Source: Heterodera schachtii (taxonomy: Eukaryota > Nematoda > Chromadorea > Rhabditida > Heteroderidae). Taken from it: DNA of 64,000 bases. Below are positions 37,295 through 48,100 of this stretch, piece by piece. The notes below the pieces were generated by a model, which saw only the letters and a program-made list of their open reading frames with translations, did not search any database and was not told where the DNA came from. The stretch's first letter is position 1. The number at the start of each line of letters is the position of its first letter. Position numbers and translations under genes: made by a program. The DNA lies in NCBI GenBank assembly GCA_023374025.1, contig SIJG01000018.1, forward strand, positions 403,947 through 467,946, in the 5' to 3' direction.

Positions 37295-39247
37295 TTAAAC
37301 ATTTTGCTCTTTCTCTGCTTCCGCCCTTCTGAGAAGTGCCTCAAATTCCTGCTCCCAGCCGAGCATTTTGGCCAGTCTTTTGACTCCTTCGTCGCACTTT
37401 CCTTGCCAAAAAACATCGCTAAAAAATTAAAATGAATTGGCATTTCTCCCTGGTTCTATGCTGGTCAAAACCCGACCGAATGTTGCCGGGTTCAGCATAA
37501 CGCAACAAATCGGTGCCCGCGGGTTGGAGATTGATCAGCAGCCGGGGAGTGTCGGAGGGCACTTGGTCGACCAGCGAAGCGAACGGATGGACGACCAACG
37601 AAGTGCCCATTACGATGAGGAGACCGCACTTGGGGAAGTCCTGAACAGACGGAGGGTGGAAAAAGTGACAAAAATGGACACAGGGGAAAAACAACAGACG
37701 CACGCACCACCAAAGAGGAACTGAAGAAACGGGAGGGCAAACTCTCGCCGAAGAAAACGATGTCCGGCTTTACCACGCCCTTTTTTGCAGCCGACGCAAC
37801 GCGGCACTTTGACGGCATTCATTTGCGCTAAATAAGCGGCGAAAAAGGGCAATTTGAAAGAAGGGACAACAAAAACCGATGAGCCACTGCTGGTTGTATT
37901 TCTTTTTACAGGAAAGGCACGTGCTGGTCCGATAGGAGCCGTGCGCAGCAACGACTTTTTCCTCCTTCACTCCGGCACGGAATTCCAAACCGTCAATGTT
38001 CTGACGAATGACAAAACAAAGTGAGAAATGAATGAATAGAAATGAAGTGCTATGGTATATGAATCCAAATAAAAATTCATTTTTTAATTAAATTACCACA
38101 AAACCCAATGTGTAATATTTGAAGTCTAAAACCAACTTTTATGAGCCCAATGCCATTTTATGAGTCCATCAACTAGCAACCCTGAGTCTCTTGAACCATA
38201 ATTTCTTCAGACTTGGAGCTTTCGAATGATACCAAAAATATAGGATTTGTTCGAACATGAACAATGTTAATGTATAAAAACGAGGTACAATTGATTGATT
38301 GGAACTTATAAACTCCGAATGGACTAATAAAAATTTGATTGGATTCATAAAATACTTATGGTCGTGAACTTCAATAGAGCCAAAAATAATTCCACCTGAG
38401 TGAAGCATCGCCGAAGCAGCCCTTTGTCCTCCACCAAACGAATGAAATGATGCGCAGAAGTCGGCTTAATGGGAGAAAGTCAAATTCACAGAAAAGCCGA
38501 GAATGGGAAGAACGCAAGAACCATTATGCTTTCGTGGAAAAGTGCGTTGGCCAACACAAAAAAGGGCTCGGGATTCCTTTTGAAGTAATTTATGTCGAAG
38601 ATCGCCTGCGGATTTGGGATGTCGTACTGCTTCAAGTTGTCGTAGAGACCGGTGCCTTGACAAGAATTGCTTGGATTAGACGCCGATGCCTCGAAAGCCA
38701 ACCAGGCGTCCGAAAGTCCGGGATGCCGGCTGACGTGGACACTCCGGCGCCGACCATGAACACAATCTCGGGTCGTTCTTCGCGGATGAACGCCGCAACG
38801 CCCTCCAAATCCAAAGATGGCAATTTTTGCTGTGGACGCGTCGCCACGTCATCTGCGAAGTGATTCTTACGCCAGCAGTTATTAATTGGTCATAGTTTTC
38901 TAATAGACAATTTGATATTGAAACGCACCTGAGACCAAACTGTTGATGATGCTCTCGAAGCTGGTCACAAATTGGCTGTACAAGCTCGGTTGTGAAGCGC
39001 TGCCCGCCTCACTTGGCACTCCCTCAACATTTGGCACTTTCTCTTCCGATCCTTTTGGCACTTCCTCTTTGTTTGGCACTTTCTCTTCCGATCCTTTTGG
39101 CACTTCCTCTTTGTTTGGCATTCCTTTTTCATTGGATCCTTCCGCTTCGCTTTTGTCATTACAAATGCTCTCTTCTTTAGACGTCGACTCACTCACCGAA
39201 GAACAATGTCCTTCGGTTTTTCCATCATTTTCCTTCGTATTCTCCAT
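37295..39247 (-). CDS. SIRT2-type NAD-dependent deacetylase, with a one-base frame break
   Basis: NAD-dependent protein deacylase. Eight exons: 39247-38929, 38852-38703, 38655-38522, 38464-38396, 38000-37877, 37827-37711, 37640-37477, 37418-37295; 1201 nt, one base more than a multiple of three. Motifs: GAGVSTSAGIPDFRTPGTGL, then NLKQYDIPNPQAIFDINYF, RCFTQNIDGLE, catalytic-loop AAHGSY, two zinc CxxC pairs (TCLSCKKKY and PRCVGC), KPDIVFFGESLPSRF, VMGTSLVVHPFASL and RLLINLQPAG. These match SIRT2/Hst2-like proteins rather than SIRT1. The long acidic N-terminus has a duplicated 14-residue unit. The frame breaks between PRCVGC and KPDIVFF at an A6 run (T6 at 37781-37786 on plus): sequencing or assembly error, or a recent lesion. 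Confidence 0.86.
39033..39116. repeat. 42-bp tandem repeat inside the sirtuin N-terminal exon, two copies
   Basis: Unit beginning GGCACTTTCTCTTCCGATCC occurs at 39033-39074 and 39075-39116 with no visible change, encoding a repeated Lys/Glu/Pro-rich 14-residue segment. Partial further copies flank it. Confidence 0.8.
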
Positions 39248-39725
39248 AATTATTTAACGTCTTTTTCTTTTAAAATTTTTCTTAATTTATTTGTTAATTA
39301 TTACAATTTAATAAAAGCTAATATGTAGCAAAAAATATGTACTGGTTAAACAAATGATCAATTTATTTTCAAATTGGGACAATAAATATTTTTAATGTAA
39401 AAGAACAAAAGGAAAACAACAAGCACGGAGGAAAGATGGGAGTCAGCGATTCATTCATTATTCACTTTCAGAAATAAATATCAAAAAGGCGGTGAGAGAG
39501 ACCATTGTGGGCGGTCGAAGGAATCATCGAACAGTCCCTCTTGAACCAATTAAATAACAAATTGCCATTAAATACCTGAAGAGGCGACGGGGGGGGGGGG
39601 AGGGCACATTTAAGTAAAGTGGGAAGCTTATTAAGGTGGAACCGAAAAGAAAGAGATGAGAGAGGACCCGGGAAGGTGCATTCATTGAGGATGGAAAGTG
39701 ACAAGGCCAATGGTCGGGCGCCGTC

Positions 39726-41302
39726 CTAAAGCTCGTCGTGCTCCTCCTCCTTCTTCTCCTCCTCGTCCTCTTCCTCCTCCTCTTCGTCCTTCTTCGGCTT
39801 CTTCTCCTCCTCTTCCTTCCGCTTCTTCTCTTCCTCCCTGAATTTTCCGTGTTCATCTCCCACAATTGCTCCCATCACCCAATCCAACAAAACTCACTCG
39901 AACTTCTTGCGCTCCTCCTCGTCATGCGCTTCCTTCTGCTTCTTCTCCGCCTCCTTCAGCTGGTCGAAAGTGTCCGCCGCGTGTTTCTTCGCGTCCTCCA
40001 CAGAGTCCGCTACCAAAATGTTGTCGAAGATGGTGCCCGACTTGACCTGCCTGAACTTCGGTTGATTAAAGCGTCAGTCCCACCCGGTCCAGCGTCAGTC
40101 ACCAAATGTCTATTCCGATGGCGCCCCAATCTTCTCGCAAGTAGAGGTCGTCGTCCGGCTGGTACTCGGGGTTGTCGATCTCGGGGTGGATCCACTTGCC
40201 CTTGTAGTTGGGGTTCTTGATCTGCTTCGGCTTCCAGGTGCCTTTGTATTCCGGGTTGTCGATCATCGGCGGCTCCCAATCGCCGTCCATTTCATCGTCC
40301 CAGTCATCAGGCTTCTTGGCATCTCAAAGCATACATATGACAACTAGCAAAGACCGCTCGCTACTGTCCAACCTGGGTCCGGGATGTGTTCCGGCTTTTC
40401 CCAATCGTCGGGCTTTTGGTCGTCCGGGTCGTCGATGTATTCCCTGAATATGGATGGCATCGTTTGGTTATGTCAAAGTCCCATTGTCTCACTTGTCGTC
40501 CCAGTCCTCGGGCTTCTTCGCGTCGGGGTCTTTGATTTTCTTTGCGGGCAAAAGGTCCCAGTCGGCCTCCAATTCGCCGCTCTCGACCTTCTCGCCGTCA
40601 ATTTGCACTTCGTAAGTGTTGTCCGGGCTCAAGATCAGTGTGTACAAATGGCTGAGTTCGTCGTCCTAAGCAACGAATGAATGAATCACTGGAAAATGAA
40701 CAACAAAAGTGCCCACCTTGCAGCGAATGTCCTTTTTGATTAGAATGTTTTTGCCTTTGTAGCCGAGGATCACGTGCACTTTTTTAGTGCCGGGCCCGCA
40801 AATGTCCGGGCCGAACATCAGATGGTACGGCGTCTCCCCGTGGAAGTTCTCTTGGCTGATGTCAGAAGCCATGAGCTAAGAATGGGAAATGCTTCCAATA
40901 TTTTTGAATTAATTGCCTTCATATAGCCGCCGCCACAGTCGATGTTCTGTTCGTGTTTGACGGTAAACTGCACAACCAATGGCTTCCCCTTGTTGCTGAA
41001 CTTCTTCGGGAACTTGGCCGAGATGGCGTAGAACCGGGCGTCCTGGCTGGTCTTCAGGCCCTGGTCCCGCACTTTGTCCCCGAAGAACTTCCCGGCGGAC
41101 AGCTCGAACTTCCCGTAGTCATCCTTGCTCTGAATGGTCCTAATTAAAAACCAAAAACGAAGTAATAATGCCACAGAATCACCTTCGACGTGACCCATCG
41201 ATCAGTCCAACTGTCATCAGAAAACTCCTCCTTGAAGAAGACTTCGGCGTGGACGGAGATGAGGCCGACCAAGGACAATAATAAGGGGAAAGAACTGAGC
41301 AT
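39726..41302 (-). CDS. crt-1: calreticulin, copy 2
   Basis: Mirror copy of the plus-strand gene with the same protein. Exons: 41302-41183, 41129-40917, 40875-40717, 40665-40493, 40443-40373, 40322-40103, 40050-39898, 39837-39726; 1221 nt, 406 aa, ending in HDEL. The GC-AG second intron is kept. Copies 1 and 2 point towards each other (tail to tail). With both promoters and frames intact both copies could be expressed, unless the duplication is an assembly artefact. Confidence 0.96.
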
Positions 41303-41503
41303 CCCTAAGAGATTGTAAATCTGAAAATTGATAATATTGTAAATGTTTTTTTTTGGTTGTCAAGAGCGAGTCTTCTCCAATCGCAATCACACAAAGTGAT
41401 TTAGCAAATCAGAACGAAAAGTGTGGCTTGGAATGTGGTGCAGCGTCGCGAAGTGCACACCGCGGAAACGCACGCCGGCGTTACTCTGCCGGGGCACAAG
41501 CCC

Positions 41504-41533
41504 ATTGGTCCACGTCAGCGACACAGCCAATCG
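41504..41533 (-). promoter_or_regulatory. UPR-type promoter site of calreticulin copy 2
   Basis: CCACGTCA on plus at 41510-41517 is the reverse complement of TGACGTGG; the CCAAT and ATTGG boxes are mirrored as in copy 1. The duplication therefore carried the putative stress-response promoter. Confidence 0.62.
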
Positions 41534-41556
41534 CTGGCGGCGGCGGCCGCGGAGCG

Positions 41557-42123
41557 GAGGAGGGGGAAAGACAGCGGAGAAAGTTATGGCCGAGAAGGGC
41601 TATTAAGTCATTTGTGTTCCGCCATTCCCGTCCCAGGCCAATTAAGTCTCTCAAAAATAAAATGAGAGACAATGACAAAATAAAACTTCAAATTACATCA
41701 TTCAAAATATTTTTTACTATTTAAGTTAGCAAATCTTTGCTATGTATGCCTTGTTTATTTGCTCTCTAAAATCTTATCTTTAAAAAGATAAATTATTTTC
41801 TAAGATTCGGATGCTCTAAATCAGTACAAATCTAACAAAATAAATACAATTGGAAGCATGCCAAATCCCAATAAATTGTCGAAGTTTTCCTTGTTCATCG
41901 AAATTTTTGGCATTCAGAAGTCTGACTGCCCAAAAACTTAGGAAATCTGAATTCCCAACCCTGAAATATCGGCAATCGTAAATCGGCTTTCCGTCACATC
42001 CTTGTTGATGTATACATATCATAATTGATGAATAATTATTCATTTTCGGCACCCATCACCATCTAACTCATTTTTTTACTATATTTAATATTATATTTTT
42101 GTTCCTTTGTTTCTTTAGCGCAA
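41557..42123. other. AT-rich intergenic region
   Basis: Unique sequence outside the right calreticulin arm and upstream of the PPCDC gene; TTTCTTTAG just before the PPCDC ATG could be a trans-splice acceptor. No gene seen. Confidence 0.5.
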
Positions 42124-43467
42124 ATGGCCACATTATCAAACACAGACAGTGAAGAAATCCCACAGAAGCGGCCACGGGAAAATGACAAAAAGGATTTAAC
42201 GACGTCAGCAGAAAAAAATAACAGCGCGAATGGTGGAAGTTCAGAGGTAAAAAAGAATTTAGCATGTTTACATTGAAAGTGTGCTTTTGATTTGTTTACT
42301 TAGCATTCCTAAAATAAATTCAGAGTGCCAAAACCACCGCTGTTTCGCATAGGGCCCCCTTTGACGCGACCCATCGCATAAATCGCCTTGGTGGAAAATA
42401 CCATGTTTTATTAGCGGTGACGGGCTCCGTTGCCTCAATAAAAGTGAATGAACTGATCGCCGAATTGTATAAGCAATCACCCGAGAACCGTTTAGCTATT
42501 AAAGTCGGCACTTTCCGTTATTCCGTCTAATTTTTCACAGTTCAGGTAGTTGCAACCCAAAGTGCTCTGAACTTCTTTGACGCGGCTGACACACAAGAAA
42601 TTGTTTACGATGACAGAGATGAATGGAATATGTGGAAGAAGCGCGGAGACCCAGTGCTTCATATCGGTAAAGTCATTTTATGATCGAATCACAACACATT
42701 CAACTTTATAAAGAACTCCGAAAATGGGCTGATTCGATGCTGATCGCACCTTTGGATGCGAATTCTCTCGCTAAGATAGCAAACGGAATTTGTGACAATT
42801 TGGTGACGAGTGTCGTACGAGCGTGGGACCAGCGAAAACCGCTTTATTTTGCTCCTGCGATGAACACAGCGATGTGAGACTTGGGAAATGGCAGTTTAAA
42901 AATGGGAACTATGCACTTTTTGGAATTATTATAGATCAAAGGGGGGACCCCTATCATTTGCAAAAATGAGATTCTATTCACCTGACCACAATTTCGGGCA
43001 ATTCCGAGTCACTAACCTAAACTCGGAGAAATTTTAACTTTCCCTTTGGTTTTTAATTTCAAAGAATGCAATTTTTAAATAAGTGCCAATGTTTATTAAC
43101 AAATTACAGGTGGGAGAACCCATTGACATATCAACACTTGAAAACGCTGAAGGAACTGCTCCTGTACAGGGTATTTTTGAATTTTATAAGGGTTTACTAA
43201 TAACAGTTTTTTCCTTAACTTAAAAAAATATTTTTGGTTTATTTCTAGTTTCAGATTTAATTTGTCTAATTTTGTGGTTTTACAAGCTTCATTGAACTTT
43301 TATTTTATTTAATAAAGGAGATCCCACCAATTGAGAAGGAAATGATGTGTGGGGACAAGGGATACGGCGCAATGGCCTCCGTTCAAATGATAGCATCGAT
43401 AATTTCCTCTGACATCAAAAACAAATACGCTGTCTATTCATACTCCTCCGAAAATGCGTCTTCCTAA
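42124..43467 (+). CDS. ppcdc: phosphopantothenoylcysteine decarboxylase (CoA biosynthesis)
   Basis: Flavoprotein that decarboxylates 4'-phosphopantothenoylcysteine to 4'-phosphopantetheine, the third step of CoA synthesis, in the cytosol. Six exons: 42124-42246, 42324-42503, 42546-42666, 42714-42873, 43110-43170, 43318-43467; 795 nt, 264 aa. Family motifs: HVLLAVTGSVASIK (FMN-binding start), DEWNMWKKRGDPVLHIELRK, PLDANSLAKIANGICDNL, the substrate-clamp PAMNTAMWENP and MMCGDKGYGAMA with the active-site cysteine. The N-terminal about 55 residues are a polar extension not typical of the core family. It is followed after 156 bp by ChaC on the same strand. Confidence 0.94.
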
Positions 43468-43623
43468 ACGCCTTTTCTTCAAATTTAACTTCTTTTCGTA
43501 TTTATGTTTTATTGTTTTTATCTTTCACTCGTATTGAACGAAAAGCGGTTTAATGCTGCTTTATTTTTTGTTTTTGTTTTTAAAATTTCCATTTACTTTT
43601 TATTTTTAGCTTTCTCTTTTATA

Positions 43624-44502
43624 ATGTATATATTTGGCTATGGAAGTCTTCTCTGGAACCCAAATTTCCTTTACGACGAAGCAATTCAAGGCGTTGTGAT
43701 TGGATACGTTCGCAGATTTTGGCATCTTTCGCCTGACCATCGGGGTACACCCGACAACGTAACAATTCATCAAATATCATTCAAATAAATTTATTCAGCC
43801 TGGCCGTGTCGTGAGTTTGTTTCCCGATGTCAGTGGAAGTTGCTGGGGTATTGCGTACAAAATCAACAAGAAGAACATCGAAAGCACTTTGAAATATTTG
43901 GACCATCGGGAGAAGGCGGGGTACCAAGTGAGTGTTTGTGGGAAGAGATTCGGTACAAAACAAAACAAGAAATGGTCATTTAAATTCAGCTCAAATGTGT
44001 CCAGTTTTACCCGGACAATGGGTCTGACCCCTTTGAACTGTGCGTGTACATCTCGGAAGCGGGCGACAACATTTACCACTCAGTGCCCACGAGCATCGAC
44101 GAAATTGTCAAACAAGTACCATCCCATCCCTGCTTATTGGCCTTTCATTCCCTTTCTTTTAGATTATTCGAAGCAGAGGACCAAGCGGAAGCAATTTGGA
44201 GTACGCTTTGCGATTAGCCGACTGTCAGCGGAGAATGGCCCCGAAAGTGTGGGACGAACACCTCTTTGAAATTGAGCAGAGACTGGCAAGTTGATACAAA
44301 CAATTTCATAGATTCCAATGGGAATGTCCGTTTCCCTATTATTGGTTATGGAGGGAAGAGAAAATTTAAAGACTTGATTTTCTAAAAAAATGGTTTTCAG
44401 TTGAAAGAATGTGAGTATTTGCGCCATGAAGACGAAATTCTGGAGAAATTGAACCATAATTTGAGCTATTTGGTCAGAGAGCGAAATAATTCCGAAGCGT
44501 AG
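43624..44502 (+). CDS. ChaC-family glutathione-specific gamma-glutamylcyclotransferase
   Basis: Cleaves glutathione to 5-oxoproline and Cys-Gly in the cytosol. Five exons: 43624-43758, 43799-43927, 43990-44115, 44163-44285, 44401-44502; 615 nt, 204 aa, near the length of ChaC proteins. N-terminal FGYGSLLWNP is the ChaC substrate-binding loop, followed by GYVRRFWHLSPDHRGTPDNPG (split by intron 1) and GSCWGIAYKI; the C-terminal part carries the GPSGSNLEYALRLAD block. The last intron begins GCAAGT: with a GC donor the frame joins exactly, with the nearby GT it does not. TTTTTAG upstream of the ATG could be a spliced-leader site. Confidence 0.94.
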
Positions 44503-45800
44503 AGATTTCGTCCCATTGAAGAATTCTTAAGAGAAATTAACACCGATTCTAATAGTTCTTGTTTTGTGAGGATTTATTGTGTTTGTTCATATGTACGCCT
44601 TACGTTGTCACTCACTCAAAACCCAGCTCATTATTGTACAATTTGACTGTCTTTCATTCCCATTAATTCCCGGTCACTATTATATCATATCGGTATTTTA
44701 AAATTTGCATTGGAATTCGGTCATATTGTTTTTACTTACAAAATGTATTTGGTAAATGTAACTTTGATTAAATAAAATTGGAAAGAAAAATAACTATCAA
44801 AAATTAATTTGAAGCAAATAAAAGGATAATTGAGTGGTGTTGAGATGGTCAAGGCACAGTTTAAAACACAGTATTGTATGGCATATTTTTGAACAGTGAA
44901 TTACAAATTTTGCAAGTTTGCTCAAAAAGTGCTAATGATATGAGTTGTTTTATTTGGGACACGGACGGAGTGCCTTTTAATGTTTGTCCAAAAGATGGAT
45001 CCTTTGGCTTTTGGGACCATCCGTTTGGTGCCATTTTGCTGCTTCTCGTTTGTTCCTTACTTTCCCATCCATTTCCCGGTTCTTCTTTAAGTCCATATTT
45101 TTCCGCTTCGTATTCGTTTCATCCCCTGTGGCGTATGGCCTTTTCCCACTCGGCTGTCCTTTGGCTTTTGCTGTGCCACCCGCTAATCTCTCCCCTCGTG
45201 CCGTTTTCGTGCGGTCCCCCTCTCCCCCCCCTCCCTCACTTCCTCTTCAACAGCAGTTTCTTTTTGTGCTCCCTCTTTGCTCTCTTTTTGCCAGCGCCGT
45301 GTTTAGTGCCAGCCGACCGCTGGCCATCGCTGTCATTTCAGCAGCAGAAAAAGCCATCCCTTTGACGGACGGATGAAAGAAGTGAGAAGCGCCAGAGGGA
45401 GTGTTTACATAATTCGTTTGTTCTCACTCCCCCCCCCCCTTTCACCACTGACCTTTTAATATTCGCTTTTCATTTTTTTTTTTTGCCGTCACTTTTCGTC
45501 CTTTTTGGGTACCTTCCCTTTTTTACCCTTTTTTACTTTTATTCACTTCGTTTACTTTTGTTTTCTTTCCTCCATTGTTTTCCATTGTGCCTCCCCTTTT
45601 ACCTATTTAAATAATTCATTCATTCGTCGTTCATTTCATTCCCAAAAGTGCTCCTCTCTCCCCCCGCCACAATTCCAATTGCTCCGCCCACCTGCTGCTT
45701 TTCCGGCCTTTGTTGTCCTCTCTCTGTCCCTTTTCCGCTTGTTTTCTGTCCGATTTTGTCCCTCCCTTTCCCACTTTTCCGAAGGGATTGCTTTTCTCCA
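44503..45800. other. intergenic region, no supported gene
   Basis: AT-rich up to about 44870, then pyrimidine-rich. A plus-strand frame at 44984-45376 is hydrophobic and Ser/Pro-rich but shows no family features or clear splice context, so it is left out. Poly-C runs near 45430. Confidence 0.5.
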
Positions 45801-48100
45801 ATGAATCTCGTCCTGGAGACTTTTGAACGTGTGCTTTATCCCAGCGGAGGGGCGGCCTCTCGGCGTGCTTCGGCCTCGGGCGTTTCCGCCAAGCAGCAGC
45901 GTCCACAAATAGCCGACAGTCGCCAAATGGCAATCGGCGGAGGGCGACGTCGCAGCGGCGGAAGTGCAAATATTCCGTCGCAATTTGCACGAGCAGGCAG
46001 CCCGTTGGTGATGGCATCGGCTTCTTCTGCTGGTGCCAATTGTGTGGCTGTGAACGATTACCCCGCGCTGAAAGGGAGCACAACGGAAAGGGGGCGAAAG
46101 AGAAGGGAAACGAACGGAGGAGAAGCCGAAGCGGGGGGCACCAAAGCACAGAACGACGGCAGAAGCCGGTCGGGTTGAGAAGCATTTACACATTCGGAAT
46201 AAGCACGAATGATTTGCCATGCATTGTCAGGTCTGGCGCACGGAGGAAGAAGAGTGGCGGAAGTCATCCCCGGAAGCAATCGATGGTTTCGCTTCTCTTC
46301 GCCGCCATTTCCTCTTCCGCGCCGTCTGTTCAGAATCGGCGCCGGAACCGACTTCCCCCGCCCCGACAATTGAGTTCGTAAAGAGTTGATGAAAGCATCG
46401 AACACCCCCCACCCACACCCGCTTCCTTAAGGTGTGCCGGAACGCGGCTCATTGATGGACCCCAATTCGGAGGACGAACCCTTCCGACTCGTCCAAAAGG
46501 CCCCCTCCGTGACGGTGTCCGCTTCTTCGAGTTACAGCAATCAGCGAACGCCGCCCACAAATCGGATGAGCAGAGAATGCCTTTCGGGCAGCCAAACGGA
46601 CGGAATGCCCCCAAGTGGTCATTCTCAGTTCGTTCTGTTTGGTTTTGCCTTTGGGCCGCGTTCGTCCTCTTTCAAGTCGCTCATTCCTTCGTTTCCCTAT
46701 CCCTTTGGCATTTCCGTTCATTTCTTTCAGTCGGTTTTCTTCAAATCATTCGCCACCTTTCTCCGAGTCGCATTTTTTGGCTCAAATTGACCCAATCCGT
46801 CAGTGTCCGTCTCTCTCCCGCGCGTTGCTTTTGCGTTGTGTGGACCCGGAGCGTAAGTAATGAAGCAACGAAAATCTATCAATTGAACTAATGGCTCTGT
46901 TAGCACTTTATCCGTTTCTCCATTGCGCCACTTTTGACAGCGGAGAGACGAGCGCAGAAATGGCGGAGGAAATGAACCGAATGAGCGCGGGAAAAGCCGA
47001 ATTCGGTGGGGGGGGGGGGGCAAAGGCAAAAGGGTCAAATGGCGGCGATCAACAACATTTCGGTTCAGTTAGCTTCGAGGAAGTGATCGCCTTGGAGCGT
47101 CCAGCAGCAGGTGACAACGGTTTCGGCACTTCTCCTGCTTCGGTTCCTCCGTCTTTGGCTTCGACCATTCACAGCGGTTTCATCGTCCTTTGTTTTCGCC
47201 TATTGGACGGTCAAACCGGTAGCAATTCGCAATTGGAGAACACTTGGCTTAGTTGGACTGGAGCAAATGAAATATACAAAGTATGGCGGACGAGGAGGAG
47301 GAGGAGGGACACTGACTGATCAGATTGATCTTTTCTGATCTGTTTCATCAATTCTCCTTATCAGTTTTAGCCATTCTGATCAATTTGGCCAATTCTTTTG
47401 ATCAGCTTGGCCAATGCTTCTTAATCCAATGAATATTCCCCCCCCCCCCCTTCCCTTAAGTATTCGCCCCGTTCGTGGCAATTGCGCCGTTTGTCTTTCC
47501 TCCGTCGCGTCCCTTTCTCCGCTGTCCGTTCTTTTCCTTCCTCCTTTCCTTGCCCTTCTTCGCCATTCGCATTTTCTTATTTGCTCATTTGCGAATTCGG
47601 CTCCATTCTCCACCCGAACAATGCCGTGGGTGCGCTCGATATGTGCGAAAGATTGCGCACTCGAAATTGCGGCACCGTTTCCCTGTACCAGGTCCGCTGA
47701 TCTGTGAAGAAGCAACTTGCCGTTGCACTCGGGGGATCTTTTATATCCCCCTCTTCCCCCCTCCCCTTTTCACCTTTCATTTCCTTTTCATTTATTTTGC
47801 TTTCGTCCCTTTCAAAGGTCCGTCACCGTTTTGCCACTCCGTCAAATGTCTCCGCTTTTTCTTCCTCCTCTCCCTTCGACGGTCACTTCTCTTCTCCAAC
47901 AATGGCCAACTCTCTGTCGCCTCATTGGTCCCCGCAGCAAATTCGACGAAATACTGCCGTTCATCGACTTAATCGAATGGGATATTCGCAGGAAGTGCCG
48001 GACAGAGCTAACGGAATGGCACAGCGAAGGTCAACGCTTTTGAGGATGCGGGAGAGATCGTTGGGGTGGGACGGCGAAAGGGCGGGCACGGCATTATGAG
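45801..48100 (+). CDS. probable multi-exon gene, product not recognised
   Basis: Several plus-strand segments look coding but the chain is not resolved. They are about 45801-46175 (ATG, Ser/Ala/Gly/Arg-rich), 46232-46383 (VWRTEEEEWRKSSPEAIDGF after a CAG acceptor), about 46437-46620 (Ser/Thr-rich), about 46900-47280 (SFEEVIALERP and LENTWLSWTGANEIYK before GTATGG), about 47460-47694 (HPNNAVGALDMCERLRTRNC, ending VSLYQ before GTCCGC) and 47819-48099. No family motif was recognised and frames between segments are unproven. An AT-rich stretch follows. Low-confidence gene locus rather than a model. Confidence 0.3.

Larger units (their letters stand above)
39359..41556. repeat. right arm of the 2.2-kb inverted duplication
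   Basis: Reverse complement of 33326-35522. The inner ends share TTTATTTTCAAATTGGGAC; the outer ends stop at CCGCGGAG, about 40 bp upstream of the UPR-type site, and then diverge sharply. The inner spacer between the arms is about 3.8 kb. Confidence 0.93.
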
